From contig CALFTO010000008.1 in assembly GCA_937916195.1 (NCBI GenBank), forward strand, positions 1-64,000: a stretch of 64,000 nucleotides of DNA, read 5' to 3'. Shown here in pieces: positions 8,476 to 18,126 of the stretch. This DNA comes from an uncultured Clostridia bacterium. GTDB lineage: Bacteria > Bacillota > Clostridia > Oscillospirales > Acutalibacteraceae. Each line of letters begins with the position of its first letter. Position 1 is the stretch's first letter. Both the position numbers and the translations under genes were made by a program. Below the pieces are notes generated by a model. That model did no database searches. It was not told where the DNA came from and was given only the letters and a program-made list of their open reading frames with translations.

Positions 8476-9057
8476 ATGGCACTTGTTCCATATGTTGTTG
8501 AACAGACAAACAGAGGGGAAAGACAGTACGATATTTTCTCAAGACTTTTAAATGACAGAATTATCGTTTTGTCAGATGAGGTTAATGACGCAACAGCTTC
8601 TCTTGTAGTAGCACAGTTGCTTTATCTTGAAGGACAGGACAGCGAAAAAGACATAAGCCTTTATATCAACAGCCCCGGCGGCTCAGTTTCAGCAGGCCTT
8701 GCAATTTACGATACAATGCAGTACATCAAATGTGATGTTTCAACTATTTGTATGGGTATGGCGGCAAGTATGGGCGCATTTTTGTTATCCTCCGGTGCAA
8801 AGGGCAAAAGATATGCTCTTCCAAATAGCGAAATTATGATTCACCAGCCTCTTGGCGGTGCTCAGGGTCAGGCATCTGACATTAAAATTGCGGCTGAGCA
8901 TATTCTTCGCACAAGAGAAAAGCTTAACAAAATCCTTGCTGAAAATACAGGTAAGCCTATTGAACAGATTGCTCTTGATACAGAGCGCGATAATTGGCTT
9001 TCAGCACAGGAAGCAATGGATTACGGCATTGTTGATAAAGTGTTTTATAAAAGATAA
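8476..9057 (+). CDS. clpP: ATP-dependent Clp protease proteolytic subunit
   Basis: Serine protease subunit of 193 residues that forms the double-heptamer barrel. The catalytic triad is visible as S98 in MAASMGAF, H123 in IMIHQPLGG and D172 near DTERDN. The N-terminal [19 protein letters not shown] is canonical. AAGGAGG lies 7 bases before the ATG. It pairs with clpX 11 bases downstream. I see no CtsR-like operator in the short upstream gap. Confidence 0.98.
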   Translation: MALVPYVVEQTNRGERQYDIFSRLLNDRIIVLSDEVNDATASLVVAQLLYLEGQDSEKDISLYINSPGGSVSAGLAIYDTMQYIKCDVSTICMGMAASMGAFLLSSGAKGKRYALPNSEIMIHQPLGGAQGQASDIKIAAEHILRTREKLNKILAENTGKPIEQIALDTERDNWLSAQEAMDYGIVDKVFYKR

Positions 9058-9068
9058 GGAGACTCCTT

Positions 9069-10382
9069 ATGGCAAGAGATAACGATAAAGAGAGAACCGT
9101 TCGATGCTCCTTTTGCGGTAAAACTCAAGAGCAGGTAGATAAGCTTATTGCCGGTCCCGGTGTTTATATCTGTGACGAGTGTATTGAACTTTGTATGGGC
9201 ATTATTGATGAGAATGCAGATATGTCCCGCAAGCGTTCAGGCAAAAAGGTTAAGCTTGAAGAAAAGGTTCTTCCAAAGCCACAAGAAATCAAAGCGGCTC
9301 TTGATGAGTATGTGGTAGGGCAGGAAGCAGCTAAAAAAGCTTTAAGCGTTGCGGTTTATAACCATTACAAGAGAATATATCACGGCTTTGAAAGTGATGT
9401 TGAAATTCAAAAGAGTAATGTTGTTCTTTTGGGCCCTACAGGTGTGGGTAAAACCGTTCTTGCACAAACCCTTGCTAAAATCATTGATGTGCCTTTTGCT
9501 ATTGCAGATGCTACAACTCTTACTGAGGCAGGCTATGTTGGTGAAGATGTTGAAAATATTCTCTTGAAGCTTATTCAAGCGGCAGACTACGACATTGAAA
9601 AGGCAGAGCGCGGTATTATTTATGTTGATGAAATCGACAAAATTGCCCGCAAGAGCGAAAATCCATCAATTACTCGTGACGTAAGTGGTGAGGGTGTTCA
9701 GCAGGCACTTCTCAAAATTCTTGAGGGTACAGTTTCAAATGTTCCTCCGCAGGGTGGCAGAAAGCATCCTCAGCAGGAATTTATACAGATTGACACATCA
9801 AATATTCTTTTTATTTGCGGTGGTGCATTCGACGGCATTGAAAAAATAGTCGAAAAGCGTGCAGGTAATTCCGGCCTTGGTTTCGGTGTGGAAATTAAGA
9901 ATAAAACAGAATTTGAGAATGAAGATATCTATTCAAAGGTTATCGCGCAAGATTTGGTTAAGTTCGGTCTTATTCCCGAACTTGTTGGTCGTGTGCCCGT
10001 TATAACAGCACTTCAACAGCTTTCAAAAGAGGATTTAATACGAATTCTTTCAGAGCCAAAAAACGCACTTCTCAAGCAGTTTAAGGCATTGTTTACAATG
10101 GATGATGTTGAGCTTGAGTTTACTGACGACGCACTTGTTGCTATTGCAGAAAAAACTCTTGAAAAGAAAACAGGTGCTCGCGGTCTTCGCGGTATTATGG
10201 AGAGTGTTCTCACAGGCGTTATGTATGAAACTCCCTCCGACCACACAATTTCTAAGGTTATTATTACCAAAGATTGCGTAACCGATGGCGCAGAGCCTGA
10301 AATTCTTCGCGATGCAAACAGAAAGCCCAATATTTTAACTTCCAAAAATATCGGCAAAGCTTCAACTAAAAAAGCAATATAA
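9069..10382 (+). CDS. clpX: Clp protease ATP-binding subunit ClpX
   Basis: AAA+ unfoldase of 437 residues that feeds substrates to ClpP. It starts with the C4 zinc finger (CSFCGK ... CDECIELC, about residues 13-41). Walker A is GPTGVGKT, Walker B is [10 protein letters not shown], and GYVGED is the pore loop. The ClpP-docking loop reads LGF (in GLGFGVEIK) instead of the usual IGF, a conservative change. Co-transcribed with clpP. Confidence 0.98.
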   Translation: MARDNDKERTVRCSFCGKTQEQVDKLIAGPGVYICDECIELCMGIIDENADMSRKRSGKKVKLEEKVLPKPQEIKAALDEYVVGQEAAKKALSVAVYNHYKRIYHGFESDVEIQKSNVVLLGPTGVGKTVLAQTLAKIIDVPFAIADATTLTEAGYVGEDVENILLKLIQAADYDIEKAERGIIYVDEIDKIARKSENPSITRDVSGEGVQQALLKILEGTVSNVPPQGGRKHPQQEFIQIDTSNILFICGGAFDGIEKIVEKRAGNSGLGFGVEIKNKTEFENEDIYSKVIAQDLVKFGLIPELVGRVPVITALQQLSKEDLIRILSEPKNALLKQFKALFTMDDVELEFTDDALVAIAEKTLEKKTGARGLRGIMESVLTGVMYETPSDHTISKVIITKDCVTDGAEPEILRDANRKPNILTSKNIGKASTKKAI

Positions 10383-10388
10383 TTCTTA

Positions 10389-10412
10389 AGCCACAGTTTT
10401 TGCTGTGGCTTC
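10389..10412 (+). terminator. Hairpin after clpX
   Basis: AGCCACAG (10389-10396) and CTGTGGCT (10403-10410) are perfect complements around a short T-rich loop. The following T run is poor, so this may be a weak terminator or a 3' end stabiliser. Confidence 0.5.
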
Positions 10413-10436
10413 TAATCTATCTGTCGGGTGACAAAA

Positions 10437-11336
10437 ATGAATACTAAAAAAATCAAATCAACAATTCTTCTCTTTTTAACAGCAATTATATGGGGTTTTG
10501 CCTTTGTGGCGCAAAGAGTTGGCGCAGAATTTGTGGGTGCATTCACATTTAACGGTATCCGCTTTCTGCTCGGTACAATTTCACTTGTTCCCGTAATATT
10601 GATTTTTGAAAAAGAGAAATTCAATAAAGAAAAATTTAAGAAAACTCTTTTTTCGGGACTTTTAGCAGGAGTTGTCCTTTTCATTGCCTCAACACTTCAG
10701 CAGTTTGGTGTTGAAATTACGGGCAGTGCAGGCAAAGCGGGCTTTTTAACGGGTCTTTACATAGTTTTAGTGCCACTTATCCGTTTCGTAATGGGTAAAA
10801 AAACAAGCATTCTCACATTTTTTGGCGCTGTTTTCGCCGTTATCGGTCTATTCTTCTTGTGTATGACGGGCGACGAAATATCATTTGGAATAGGCGATGT
10901 AGTGCTTATTATCGGTGCATTTTTCTGGGCAGGGCATATTCTTGTTGTGGATAAGTTTGTAAACGACGTAAGCCCGCTGAAATTCAGTATGACACAGTTC
11001 TTTGTCTGCGGATTTTTAAGTATTATTTTCGCTTTGTTTACCGAAGAAATAGAATTATCTGCAATTCAAAGAGCGGGAATTCCAATCCTCTATGGCGGTT
11101 TAATGTCTGTTGGTGTGGCTTATACCTGTCAAATACTTGGACAAAAAGATGCAGACCCCACATTTGCCTCAATTGTATTTTCAACTGAATCAGTTTTCAG
11201 TGCAATCGGCGGGGCAATAATCCTTCACGAAATTATGAGCGGCAGGGGATATCTCGGTTGTGTTTTGATTTTTATTGGAATTATTCTTTCTCAATTGGAT
11301 ATACCAACAATCAAGCAGAAAATTTGTGAAAAATGA
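10437..11336 (+). CDS. EamA/DMT superfamily transporter
   Basis: Integral membrane protein of 299 residues with about ten hydrophobic segments in two EamA repeats. The first begins ILLFLTAIIWGFAFVAQR, a typical EamA opening; the second starts near GIGDVVLIIGAFFWAGHI. DMT family exporters move amino acids or other metabolites; the substrate cannot be read here. The ATG at 10437 is preferred to a GTG at 10428 because GGGTG then serves as the ribosome site. Confidence 0.9.
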   Translation: MNTKKIKSTILLFLTAIIWGFAFVAQRVGAEFVGAFTFNGIRFLLGTISLVPVILIFEKEKFNKEKFKKTLFSGLLAGVVLFIASTLQQFGVEITGSAGKAGFLTGLYIVLVPLIRFVMGKKTSILTFFGAVFAVIGLFFLCMTGDEISFGIGDVVLIIGAFFWAGHILVVDKFVNDVSPLKFSMTQFFVCGFLSIIFALFTEEIELSAIQRAGIPILYGGLMSVGVAYTCQILGQKDADPTFASIVFSTESVFSAIGGAIILHEIMSGRGYLGCVLIFIGIILSQLDIPTIKQKICEK

Positions 11337-11378
11337 CGAAGCAATTATGACACATTTATTACATTTGAGTGCGAATTA

Positions 11379-11407
11379 TTGACAAAAGTCGCTGGTTTAA
11401 GTACAAT
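11379..11407 (+). promoter_or_regulatory. Strong sigma-A promoter of the sugar transferase gene
   Basis: TTGACA (11379-11384), a 17-base spacer and TACAAT (11402-11407) match the housekeeping consensus closely. The gene starts 46 bases downstream. Confidence 0.8.
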
Positions 11408-11452
11408 AACCGCATAAAATAATAATGTACTGTAGTCTTTTCGGAGGCAGAC

Positions 11453-12826
11453 ATGGATATATTGTCAAAGTTTCAAAAATCTGTTGTTTTTCTCATAAAA
11501 GCAACAATGTATGTGTGCTTAATAGGAACATTTTTTTTAGTGTTCAGTACTGAATTTGCGTGGCTTTTGCGTCCTTCAAGAACCACGGCGGTTACTTTTG
11601 TGACCTTCTGCGTGGTTGAAGCGTTGCTCGTTGCAATTTACGGCGGGTTCACAATAGGTAAGGTGAAGAGTAAACCCATTGTTATGCAAATCTCAATTGC
11701 CACTATAATAACCGATTTTGTTACTCATATGCAGCTTTGCATTATGAACGTTAACGAAAACCTCAATTCGCATTTCATTTATGAATCACCCCACTTGCTT
11801 ATACTTGTAATGTGTATTCAAGTTTCGCTGGTTATACTTTTCACATATCTCGGCCATTATGTTTATTTTTCAATTAATCCCCCTGAGAAATGTTGTATAA
11901 TCACAAGCTCTGAAGATTCACTTAATAACATTGTTCCTAAAGTAAAAAGATATAAAAAACAGTATAAAATTGTTCATATGATTCATTATACATCAAAGAA
12001 ATTATTTGATATTATCAATGAATGCGATACAATTTTTATCTACGATGTTCCCGCACAGGAAAAATCCTTTATCACCGAATACTGTTATGCTAAGAGTAAA
12101 AATATCTATTTCAATTTTGAAATGGATGATGTGGTAATGCTTGGCGCAAGAACTGCAATGCTTGACGATAAGCCAATGGTGTCTGCAGTTGTGCGTGAAC
12201 TTACCTTTGAGCAGAGATTTGTAAAAAGATTAATGGATATTTTGATTTCCTTGGTTGGTCTTATAATCTGCGGTATTCCTATGCTTATATGTGCTATTCT
12301 TATTAAGGCAGAAGACGGCGGTCATGTTTTCTTCAGGCAAGTACGTGCAACAAAGGGCGGTAAGCTTTTTAAGGTATATAAGTTCCGCACAATGAAAGAG
12401 GCTGACAGCGTAAACCGTTCAGTAACTTCAGATGATGACCGAATTACAAAGATAGGTAAATATTTAAGAAAATTCCGTATTGACGAGCTTCCACAGCTTA
12501 TTAACATTTTAAAGGGTGAAATGAGTGTTGTAGGTCCTCGTCCCGAAATGATTGAAAATGTTGATAAATACACCGAAGAACTTCCCGAATTCAAATATCG
12601 TCTTCGTGTTAAGGGTGGACTTACCGGATATGCACAGATTGCAGGTAAATATAACACTTCACCAAAGGACAAGCTTGTTCTTGATTTGATGTATATTGAA
12701 AAGTATAGCTTGTGGCTTGATTTTAAATTGATTATGCAAACTGTTACAGTATTCTTAAGAGCAAGCGACAGTACAAAAGCATTCGGCAAAAAAGAAAATA
12801 AATATCATTTCACACAAAATGATTAA
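11453..12826 (+). CDS. Polyprenyl-phosphate sugar-1-phosphate transferase (WcaJ-like)
   Basis: Protein of 457 residues that transfers a sugar-1-phosphate to undecaprenyl phosphate, the first step of exopolysaccharide or glycan assembly. There are four N-terminal membrane helices (about residues 1-145), a soluble middle part, then the bacterial sugar transferase domain. That domain starts RLMDILISLVGLIICG and contains FRQVRATKGGKLFKVYKFRT, FRIDELPQL and GEMSVVGPRPE. It is alone here with no glycan cluster nearby, though galE and an LCP-like gene are in the window. The sugar is unknown. Confidence 0.93.
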   Translation: MDILSKFQKSVVFLIKATMYVCLIGTFFLVFSTEFAWLLRPSRTTAVTFVTFCVVEALLVAIYGGFTIGKVKSKPIVMQISIATIITDFVTHMQLCIMNVNENLNSHFIYESPHLLILVMCIQVSLVILFTYLGHYVYFSINPPEKCCIITSSEDSLNNIVPKVKRYKKQYKIVHMIHYTSKKLFDIINECDTIFIYDVPAQEKSFITEYCYAKSKNIYFNFEMDDVVMLGARTAMLDDKPMVSAVVRELTFEQRFVKRLMDILISLVGLIICGIPMLICAILIKAEDGGHVFFRQVRATKGGKLFKVYKFRTMKEADSVNRSVTSDDDRITKIGKYLRKFRIDELPQLINILKGEMSVVGPRPEMIENVDKYTEELPEFKYRLRVKGGLTGYAQIAGKYNTSPKDKLVLDLMYIEKYSLWLDFKLIMQTVTVFLRASDSTKAFGKKENKYHFTQND

Positions 12827-12830
12827 ACCA

Positions 12831-12866
12831 AATCCCGTAAGAAAAAACTTACGGGATTTTTTATTA
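12831..12866 (+). terminator. Intrinsic terminator after the sugar transferase gene
   Basis: Eleven-base perfect stem (12831-12841 with 12848-12858), A6 loop, followed by a T run. The run of A before the stem could also make it work on the other strand. Confidence 0.92.
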
Positions 12867-12883
12867 AATAAGCTTTTTAACTG

Positions 12884-12912
12884 TTGTTTATAAATGTTAT
12901 TTGTGATATACT
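12884..12912 (+). promoter_or_regulatory. Promoter of the LCP-like/transglutaminase/fol genes
   Basis: TTGTTT (12884-12889) and TATACT (12907-12912) with a 17-base spacer lie 29 bases before the next start codon, just after the upstream terminator. Confidence 0.6.
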
Positions 12913-12941
12913 AACTCTATATATCTGTTTTTGGTGTTGTT

Positions 12942-13790
12942 ATGAGCAAAAATAAAAATCTTTTTGAAAAGAATTCCCGAAATAAAGGAACTTTAAAATA
13001 TTTTATAATAGCTTTTGGTGCGTTTGTATTAATTCTCGGCTTGGCATCAGTGTTTCTTTTTATGTATTCAATTGATTTTGAATTCAATAATTTTGTTGAT
13101 AAACCCGAAGAAGAAACTACCGAACTTGCTGAAACCACAACTGAGCTAACATACTCCGTTAATTCTCTTAAAGGAAAATCAACGGTACTTTTTGTGTGTG
13201 CAGACAGCAAAGAAGAATTCGATTTCGCATTTACTGTTGAGTGCGATTTTGATAATAAATCCATGAATGTCAAGTGCGTTGATGCAAAAACAAAAGTTGC
13301 CATAAACGGTAGTTCGTCAACTTGCGGTGAGGTTTATAAGAATAATTCTATTATAGAGTTGAAATCTGCATTTAAAGAAAGCTTCAAAATTGATGTAGAT
13401 AAATATTTTGTTTGTGACCGTGCAGGTGCAAAAGAAATCCTTTCATTATTTGACGGAATTACCATAAATGTAGCCGAAAATATTGATTATAATGCAAATG
13501 GCATAAATCTTGAGCTTAACAAAGGTAAACAGACTGTTTCGGGTGCATATGCGTTAAATTATCTGATAATCAGCAATAATATAATTCGTGAGCAGATTGT
13601 TAGCGACATTATAAAATCCGTTTTAATTCCTCAATATACCGACAATTCACAAAGCTTGTTTACTGATTTTGTAAATGCAGGTGAAACTGATATTTCGGTC
13701 ATCGACTATTCTGAAAGCATTGAAAATCTTAAAATCTATGCAAATGCAGAAGATAAATTTTTGCCTGTGACAAGTACTGAAGGGGAATAG
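12942..13790 (+). CDS. Membrane-anchored LytR-CpsA-Psr-like protein, divergent
   Basis: Protein of 282 residues with one N-terminal membrane segment (about residues 19-42, YFIIAFGAFVLILGLASV), then an acidic Glu/Thr linker and an extracellular domain. The strand order around TVLFVCADS, DVDKYFVCDRAGAKEILS, DGITINVAENI and GKQTVSGAYALNYL resembles the LytR-CpsA-Psr fold, which attaches glycopolymers to peptidoglycan. The usual arginine and aspartate cluster that binds the pyrophosphate lipid is largely missing, so it may be a binding-only relative. The next gene follows after 1 base. Confidence 0.6.
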   Translation: MSKNKNLFEKNSRNKGTLKYFIIAFGAFVLILGLASVFLFMYSIDFEFNNFVDKPEEETTELAETTTELTYSVNSLKGKSTVLFVCADSKEEFDFAFTVECDFDNKSMNVKCVDAKTKVAINGSSSTCGEVYKNNSIIELKSAFKESFKIDVDKYFVCDRAGAKEILSLFDGITINVAENIDYNANGINLELNKGKQTVSGAYALNYLIISNNIIREQIVSDIIKSVLIPQYTDNSQSLFTDFVNAGETDISVIDYSESIENLKIYANAEDKFLPVTSTEGE

Positions 13791-13791
13791 T

Positions 13792-14964
13792 ATGAAAAGA
13801 AAAGTTTCTGTGATTATTTCAATTCTCTTTGCAGTATTTGTAATTTTTGGTGGTGTATTTGTTGCCAATTTTGAGGATTTCATTGATTGGAAACAAATTA
13901 ATGACGACCGAATTACTGAACAAGAGCAAATTGATTTTGAAAGCCGGTTAAATACCAAAACATTTTATTATTATAACAATTTGAGTAGTGAGCAACAGCA
14001 GGCTTACATAATGATTTATTCAATGTTCAGTAATTTTACTAATTCCCGTCGCCTTGAAGTTACCGAAGATGAACTTAAGGAACTTTTCGTAGCGGTGCTT
14101 TATGATAATTCTGAATTCTTTTGGGTTGATGTCAATTATACTTTCGTTGATTACGGAACATCAATTGAATTTTCGCCAAAATACAGATTTGATAGTCCAA
14201 CCGCAGAAAAGATGAGTGAAACTCTTTACGAAAAAATTAATGAAATAGTCAAAGGCGCTGAAAATCTTGCGACTGATTATGAAAAAGAACTCTATTTTCA
14301 CGATTGTGTTTGTGATTTAACCGTTTATAATGAAGAAACTTTCGGTGAAATGGGCGATACCGCTTATAGTGCCCTGATTGATGGCGAAGCTATTTGCGAG
14401 GGCTATTCCCGCGCAATGCAATTGCTTCTTGACAAAGTGGGAATTTCAAACTATCTTGTAGTCGGTGATGGAGTTAATGAAGATGGCACAGAGGCTCATA
14501 TGTGGAATATCGTTAAAATCGACGGTAAAAACTACCACCTTGATGCTACTTGGAATGACACCGGCGCAGAAAACAATATAGGTTATTTATATTTTAATGT
14601 GAATGATGAATTTATTTCACGTGACCATATAAATCTTGTGCCTGAGAATAACAATTGCGATAGTATGGAAGCAAATTATTTTGTAGTTAACAATTTATAT
14701 GTAGAAAGCTTTAAAAACTACGATGAATTAGTTTCTCCTGTAGCAATAGAGCTTCAAAAAGGTGACAATATAGTCGAAATTCTTTTTGCAAATGAAACCC
14801 AGTTAGCCAAGGCAATGAAAACCCTTGAAAATAATAATTATGCGTTCTTTGACTTTGTAGGTGATGCCGTTAAAAAGAGTGGCAAAGATTTGCAAAAGAA
14901 CGAAATAGAATACTATACAATTGATGAGTGTAATTATTTATGTTTAATATTTAAAGAAGGTTGA
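13792..14964 (+). CDS. Secreted transglutaminase-like domain protein
   Basis: Protein of 390 residues with an N-terminal membrane anchor or uncleaved signal (about residues 5-24). The transglutaminase-like core carries the full triad: C202 in [14 protein letters not shown]236 in EAHMWNIV and D251 in YHLDATWND. Such domains act as proteases, peptidases or crosslinkers at the cell surface. The ~100-residue C-terminal part has no recognised domain. It is translated right after the LCP-like gene (1-base gap) and 4 bases before folE. That link to folate genes looks like simple co-transcription. Confidence 0.85.
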   Translation: MKRKVSVIISILFAVFVIFGGVFVANFEDFIDWKQINDDRITEQEQIDFESRLNTKTFYYYNNLSSEQQQAYIMIYSMFSNFTNSRRLEVTEDELKELFVAVLYDNSEFFWVDVNYTFVDYGTSIEFSPKYRFDSPTAEKMSETLYEKINEIVKGAENLATDYEKELYFHDCVCDLTVYNEETFGEMGDTAYSALIDGEAICEGYSRAMQLLLDKVGISNYLVVGDGVNEDGTEAHMWNIVKIDGKNYHLDATWNDTGAENNIGYLYFNVNDEFISRDHINLVPENNNCDSMEANYFVVNNLYVESFKNYDELVSPVAIELQKGDNIVEILFANETQLAKAMKTLENNNYAFFDFVGDAVKKSGKDLQKNEIEYYTIDECNYLCLIFKEG

Positions 14965-14968
14965 TAAA

Positions 14969-15532
14969 ATGGATAAAGAAAGAATTGAGCGTGCCTTTCG
15001 TGAAATTTTAATAGCAATCGGTGAAGACCCCGACCGTGAGGGTTTGGTTGAAACACCAAAACGTGTTGCAAATATGTATGAAGAGATTTTTTCGGGTCTT
15101 ACCGAAAATCCTGAAAAACATCTTAAAATGTTCCGCGAGGGTCAAAGCGACGAAATCGTAATAGTTCGTGATATCCCAATGTATTCAATGTGTGAGCATC
15201 ATTTCTTGCCATTTGTGGGCAAGGCTCATATTGCGTATATTCCCAACGATGATGGGCTTGTGATTGGTCTTTCAAAGCTTGCAAGAATTGTTAACAGCTA
15301 TGCCCGCCGTCCACAGCTTCAAGAAAGACTTACTGCACAGATTGCAGACTTTATTCAAAAAGAAATGAACCCCAAGGGTGTTGCAGTTGTTATTGAAGCA
15401 GAGCATCTTTGTATGACTATGCGTGGAATAAGAGCGGCAGGCTCACAAACACAGACATCTGCACTTCGCGGAACTATAAGAAAGGATGCCCGCACAAGAG
15501 CCGAGGTTATGACTCTTTTGGGTTCAAAATGA
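14969..15532 (+). CDS. folE: GTP cyclohydrolase I
   Basis: Protein of 187 residues that makes 7,8-dihydroneopterin triphosphate from GTP, the first step of folate synthesis. [12 protein letters not shown] holds the zinc Cys and His ligands, and LCMTMRGI the second cysteine region. The N-terminal [22 protein letters not shown] is canonical. It leads a compact folE-folP-folB-folK set with overlapping ends. Confidence 0.98.
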   Translation: MDKERIERAFREILIAIGEDPDREGLVETPKRVANMYEEIFSGLTENPEKHLKMFREGQSDEIVIVRDIPMYSMCEHHFLPFVGKAHIAYIPNDDGLVIGLSKLARIVNSYARRPQLQERLTAQIADFIQKEMNPKGVAVVIEAEHLCMTMRGIRAAGSQTQTSALRGTIRKDARTRAEVMTLLGSK

Positions 15533-16356
15533 TGTTTTCAGCTAAGAATTTCACTTTTACTCTTGGGGAAAAGACTTATATAATGGGCATTCTCAATGTA
15601 ACTACGGATTCGTTTTTTGACGGTGGATTATATAATTCTCCCGAAAAAGCGCTGGCGCACGCAAAAGAAATGCTCAATGACGGTGCACATATAATTGATA
15701 TCGGTGCACAGTCAACTCGCCCAGGGTGTATTCAGCTTTCAGCAAACGAAGAACTTGAAATAATTAAGAATTACCTTCCAATGCTTTATAACGAAACAAA
15801 TGCGGTCATTTCTGTTGATACTTTTTATCCCGAAGTAGCAGAATACGCACTTCAAAACGGCGCATCAATAATCAATGATGTTAGTGGCATTTTCAATGAA
15901 GCAATGGCACGGCTTGTCCGCGAGTATAACTGCGGTTGGGTGATTATGCACACAGGCGGTGGCGATGCACAAACAGTACCCGAATACAAAAATTCTGTAA
16001 CAGAAGATGTTGTTTCATTTTTCAACGAAACTCTTGAAAAATGTGAAGAATTCGGTATTTCTAAAAAGCAGATTATGCTCGATATGGGTATTGGCTTTGG
16101 CAAAACTTATGAGCAGAATATTGAACTAATTAAGAATATAAATAAGCTTAAAATTAATGATGTTGCTCTGCTTACTGCGCTCTCATCAAAACGAGTTGTT
16201 GCAACTGCGACAAATACCGACGGTTATGACAGGGTTTATGGCACAATCGCTGCAGATGTTCTGGCAATTGCTGGTGGTACAGACTTTATAAGAGTTCATA
16301 ATGTAAAAGAAAACGCATTGGCGGCAAAAATGGCTGATGCGATTATCAGAGGTTAA
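15529..16356 (+). CDS. folP: Dihydropteroate synthase
   Basis: TIM-barrel enzyme of 275 residues that joins p-aminobenzoate to the pterin diphosphate and is the sulfonamide target. Motifs: [33 protein letters not shown], and VIMHTGG in place of the usual MH-x-x-G. ATGs at 15529 and 15532 are both possible; the first overlaps the folE stop by 4 bases, typical of translational coupling. Confidence 0.95.
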   Translation: MMFSAKNFTFTLGEKTYIMGILNVTTDSFFDGGLYNSPEKALAHAKEMLNDGAHIIDIGAQSTRPGCIQLSANEELEIIKNYLPMLYNETNAVISVDTFYPEVAEYALQNGASIINDVSGIFNEAMARLVREYNCGWVIMHTGGGDAQTVPEYKNSVTEDVVSFFNETLEKCEEFGISKKQIMLDMGIGFGKTYEQNIELIKNINKLKINDVALLTALSSKRVVATATNTDGYDRVYGTIAADVLAIAGGTDFIRVHNVKENALAAKMADAIIRG

Positions 16357-16357
16357 T

Positions 16358-16720
16358 ATGGATAAAATTATTGTTAAGGATTTAAAACTTTTCTGCTATC
16401 ATGGGGTTAACCCTGAAGAAAAAGTTGACGGTCAGAATTTTATATTTGATATTGAAGCTGGCGTTGATTTGACAACTCCTTGTGTAACTGATAATGTTGA
16501 CGATACGGTTAGTTATGCAAAAATCATTAAAGCTGTTCGTAGAGTGGCACAAAGCGAAAAGAATGACTTGCTTGAAAGGGTAGCACAGAGGGTTGCTGAT
16601 GCGCTTTTTGAAGAATTCGATAAAATCAATACCGTTAAAATTCTTCTTAAAAAGCCTGAAGCACCAATTAAAGCAGATTTTTCATATGTGGCGGTTGAAA
16701 TTGAGAGGTCAAGAGTATGA
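16358..16720 (+). CDS. folB: Dihydroneopterin aldolase
   Basis: Protein of 120 residues that cleaves dihydroneopterin to 6-hydroxymethyl-dihydropterin. KIIVKDLKLFCYHGV with the conserved YHGV, a QNFIFDIE strand, and VKILLKKPEAPI near the end mark the family. The ATG at 16358 has GAGG 6 bases upstream; an earlier in-frame ATG at 16337 lies inside folP. It overlaps folK by 4 bases. Confidence 0.95.
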   Translation: MDKIIVKDLKLFCYHGVNPEEKVDGQNFIFDIEAGVDLTTPCVTDNVDDTVSYAKIIKAVRRVAQSEKNDLLERVAQRVADALFEEFDKINTVKILLKKPEAPIKADFSYVAVEIERSRV

Positions 16721-17199
16721 AGGCGTATCTTGGAATAGGCACAAATATCGGCGATAAACTTCAAAATCTTCAAGATGCTATTTCAGCCTTAAATCTTTTA
16801 CCGCTTACTAAGGTTATCGATTGCTCAAATGTCTATGAAACAGACCCCGTAGGATATGCTAATCAAGATGATTTTTTGAACATCGTTGTTGAGGTTGAAA
16901 CAGAGCTTAACTCCGATAATCTTCTTGGGGCTGCTTTGGGCATTGAAGCAGGGCTTGGCAGAGTGCGAACAATCAAAAACGGTCCTCGTATAATTGACAT
17001 TGATTTGCTTTTATATGGAAACGAAGTGAAAAATACAGAAACACTTATTCTTCCACATCCTCGAATGATGGAGCGTGATTTCGTTTTAAAACCGTTACTT
17101 GATTTGAATTTTGACGGTATTTTAGACAGAAAAACAGTTGAAGATGCACTCACAAACAGCGGAGTGCGTTTTTACTGCAAAAAGGATAAATTAATATAA
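16717..17199 (+). CDS. folK: 2-amino-4-hydroxy-6-hydroxymethyldihydropteridine pyrophosphokinase
   Basis: HPPK, 160 residues, activates the pterin alcohol with ATP before FolP. LGIGTNIGDKLQNL, SNVYETDPVGY, FLNIVVEVET, GPRIIDIDLLLYG and LPHPRM give the complete family signature, including the magnesium-binding Asp pair in DIDLL. It starts within the folB stop (ATGA). Confidence 0.97.
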   Translation: MKAYLGIGTNIGDKLQNLQDAISALNLLPLTKVIDCSNVYETDPVGYANQDDFLNIVVEVETELNSDNLLGAALGIEAGLGRVRTIKNGPRIIDIDLLLYGNEVKNTETLILPHPRMMERDFVLKPLLDLNFDGILDRKTVEDALTNSGVRFYCKKDKLI

Positions 17200-17221
17200 T
17201 ATCAGCGTTTTTGGGTGGTTT

Positions 17222-18097
17222 ATGAATTACATAATAATGGATTTAGAGTGGAACAATTCTTATATGAAATCCGCTGAAAAATTTATAAATGAAATAATTG
17301 AAATTGGTGCGGTGAAACTCGACGAAGAACGTAATACTGTTGATAGCTTTTCAGAACTTATTAAGCCCGTAGTTTCAAAAAAGCTTCGTTCAAGAATAAA
17401 AAATCTTACTCATATTACAAATGAAGATGTTCGTCACGGCAGACCTTTTAAGGAGGTTATTGAAGATTTCAAAAAATGGGTAGGGGATGACGCCTTAATT
17501 ATGACTTGGGGCGACACTGATATAAGAACTCTGCAAACAAATTTTAAATATTTTCTTAACAAAAAGAATATTGAATTTATTACAAAGTACGCTGATTTGC
17601 AGAAGTTTTGTCAGTGTTTTATAAATATGGAGAATGTTCAGCAGGCAGGTCTTTCTTATGCGGCTGAGTGTCTTGAAATCGACCCCGAGAAATATCCTCA
17701 TCACAGAGCACTTGACGATAGCTTGCTCAGTGCTGAATGCTTTAAAAAGGTGTTTGATGCCGATAAATTGACCCAATTTATTAAAGTTTGTGATAATGAT
17801 TTTTATGCAAGGCTCGATTTTAAGCCATATGTAATTAAAGATAAAAACGACCCGTTGATTGATAAAAACCTCTTTAATTGCTATTGTGACATTTGTGGCG
17901 GTAAGGTTGAAACAAAAAAGAAATGGAAATTTATGAATCAATCCTTCCGCGGAGTATTCTTCTGCCCTAATTGTAATCGAGAATTCAGAGTAAATCTTCG
18001 CGTTAAAAAGTTTTATGACAGACTTGACATCAAACGAAATTACAGCGAAATTATTCATACAAAAGAAAATGACGATAAAAAAGAACCGACAGCTTAA
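17222..18097 (+). CDS. DEDDh 3'-5' exonuclease (KapD/ERI-1-like) with C-terminal zinc ribbon
   Basis: Protein of 291 residues. The exonuclease fold has the first acidic pair in MDLEWNN, EIIEIGAV, a middle Asp in TWGDTDI and the last His-Asp in HHRALDDSLLS. This resembles the KapD/ERI-1 branch of the DnaQ superfamily, which trims RNA or DNA ends. After about residue 215 comes a C-terminal module with CDIC and CPNC pairs spaced by ~25 residues, a probable zinc ribbon. Its substrate is unknown. The C-terminus may bind nucleic acid. Confidence 0.85.
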   Translation: MNYIIMDLEWNNSYMKSAEKFINEIIEIGAVKLDEERNTVDSFSELIKPVVSKKLRSRIKNLTHITNEDVRHGRPFKEVIEDFKKWVGDDALIMTWGDTDIRTLQTNFKYFLNKKNIEFITKYADLQKFCQCFINMENVQQAGLSYAAECLEIDPEKYPHHRALDDSLLSAECFKKVFDADKLTQFIKVCDNDFYARLDFKPYVIKDKNDPLIDKNLFNCYCDICGGKVETKKKWKFMNQSFRGVFFCPNCNREFRVNLRVKKFYDRLDIKRNYSEIIHTKENDDKKEPTA

Positions 18098-18119
18098 TTG
18101 CTATCGGTTCTTCGCTTTT
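18083..18119 (+). terminator. Terminator between convergent exonuclease and serA genes
   Basis: An 11-base inverted repeat (18083-18093 with 18100-18110, one mismatch) is followed by a T-rich stretch. It starts inside the last codons of the exonuclease gene; serA ends at 18127 from the other side. Confidence 0.75.
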
Positions 18120-18126
18120 ATTGTGA

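Noticed and set aside
17495..18058. 187-codon minus-strand frame opposite the exonuclease
   Set aside because: Antisense shadow of a conserved enzyme with an active site on the plus strand; composition typical of shadows.
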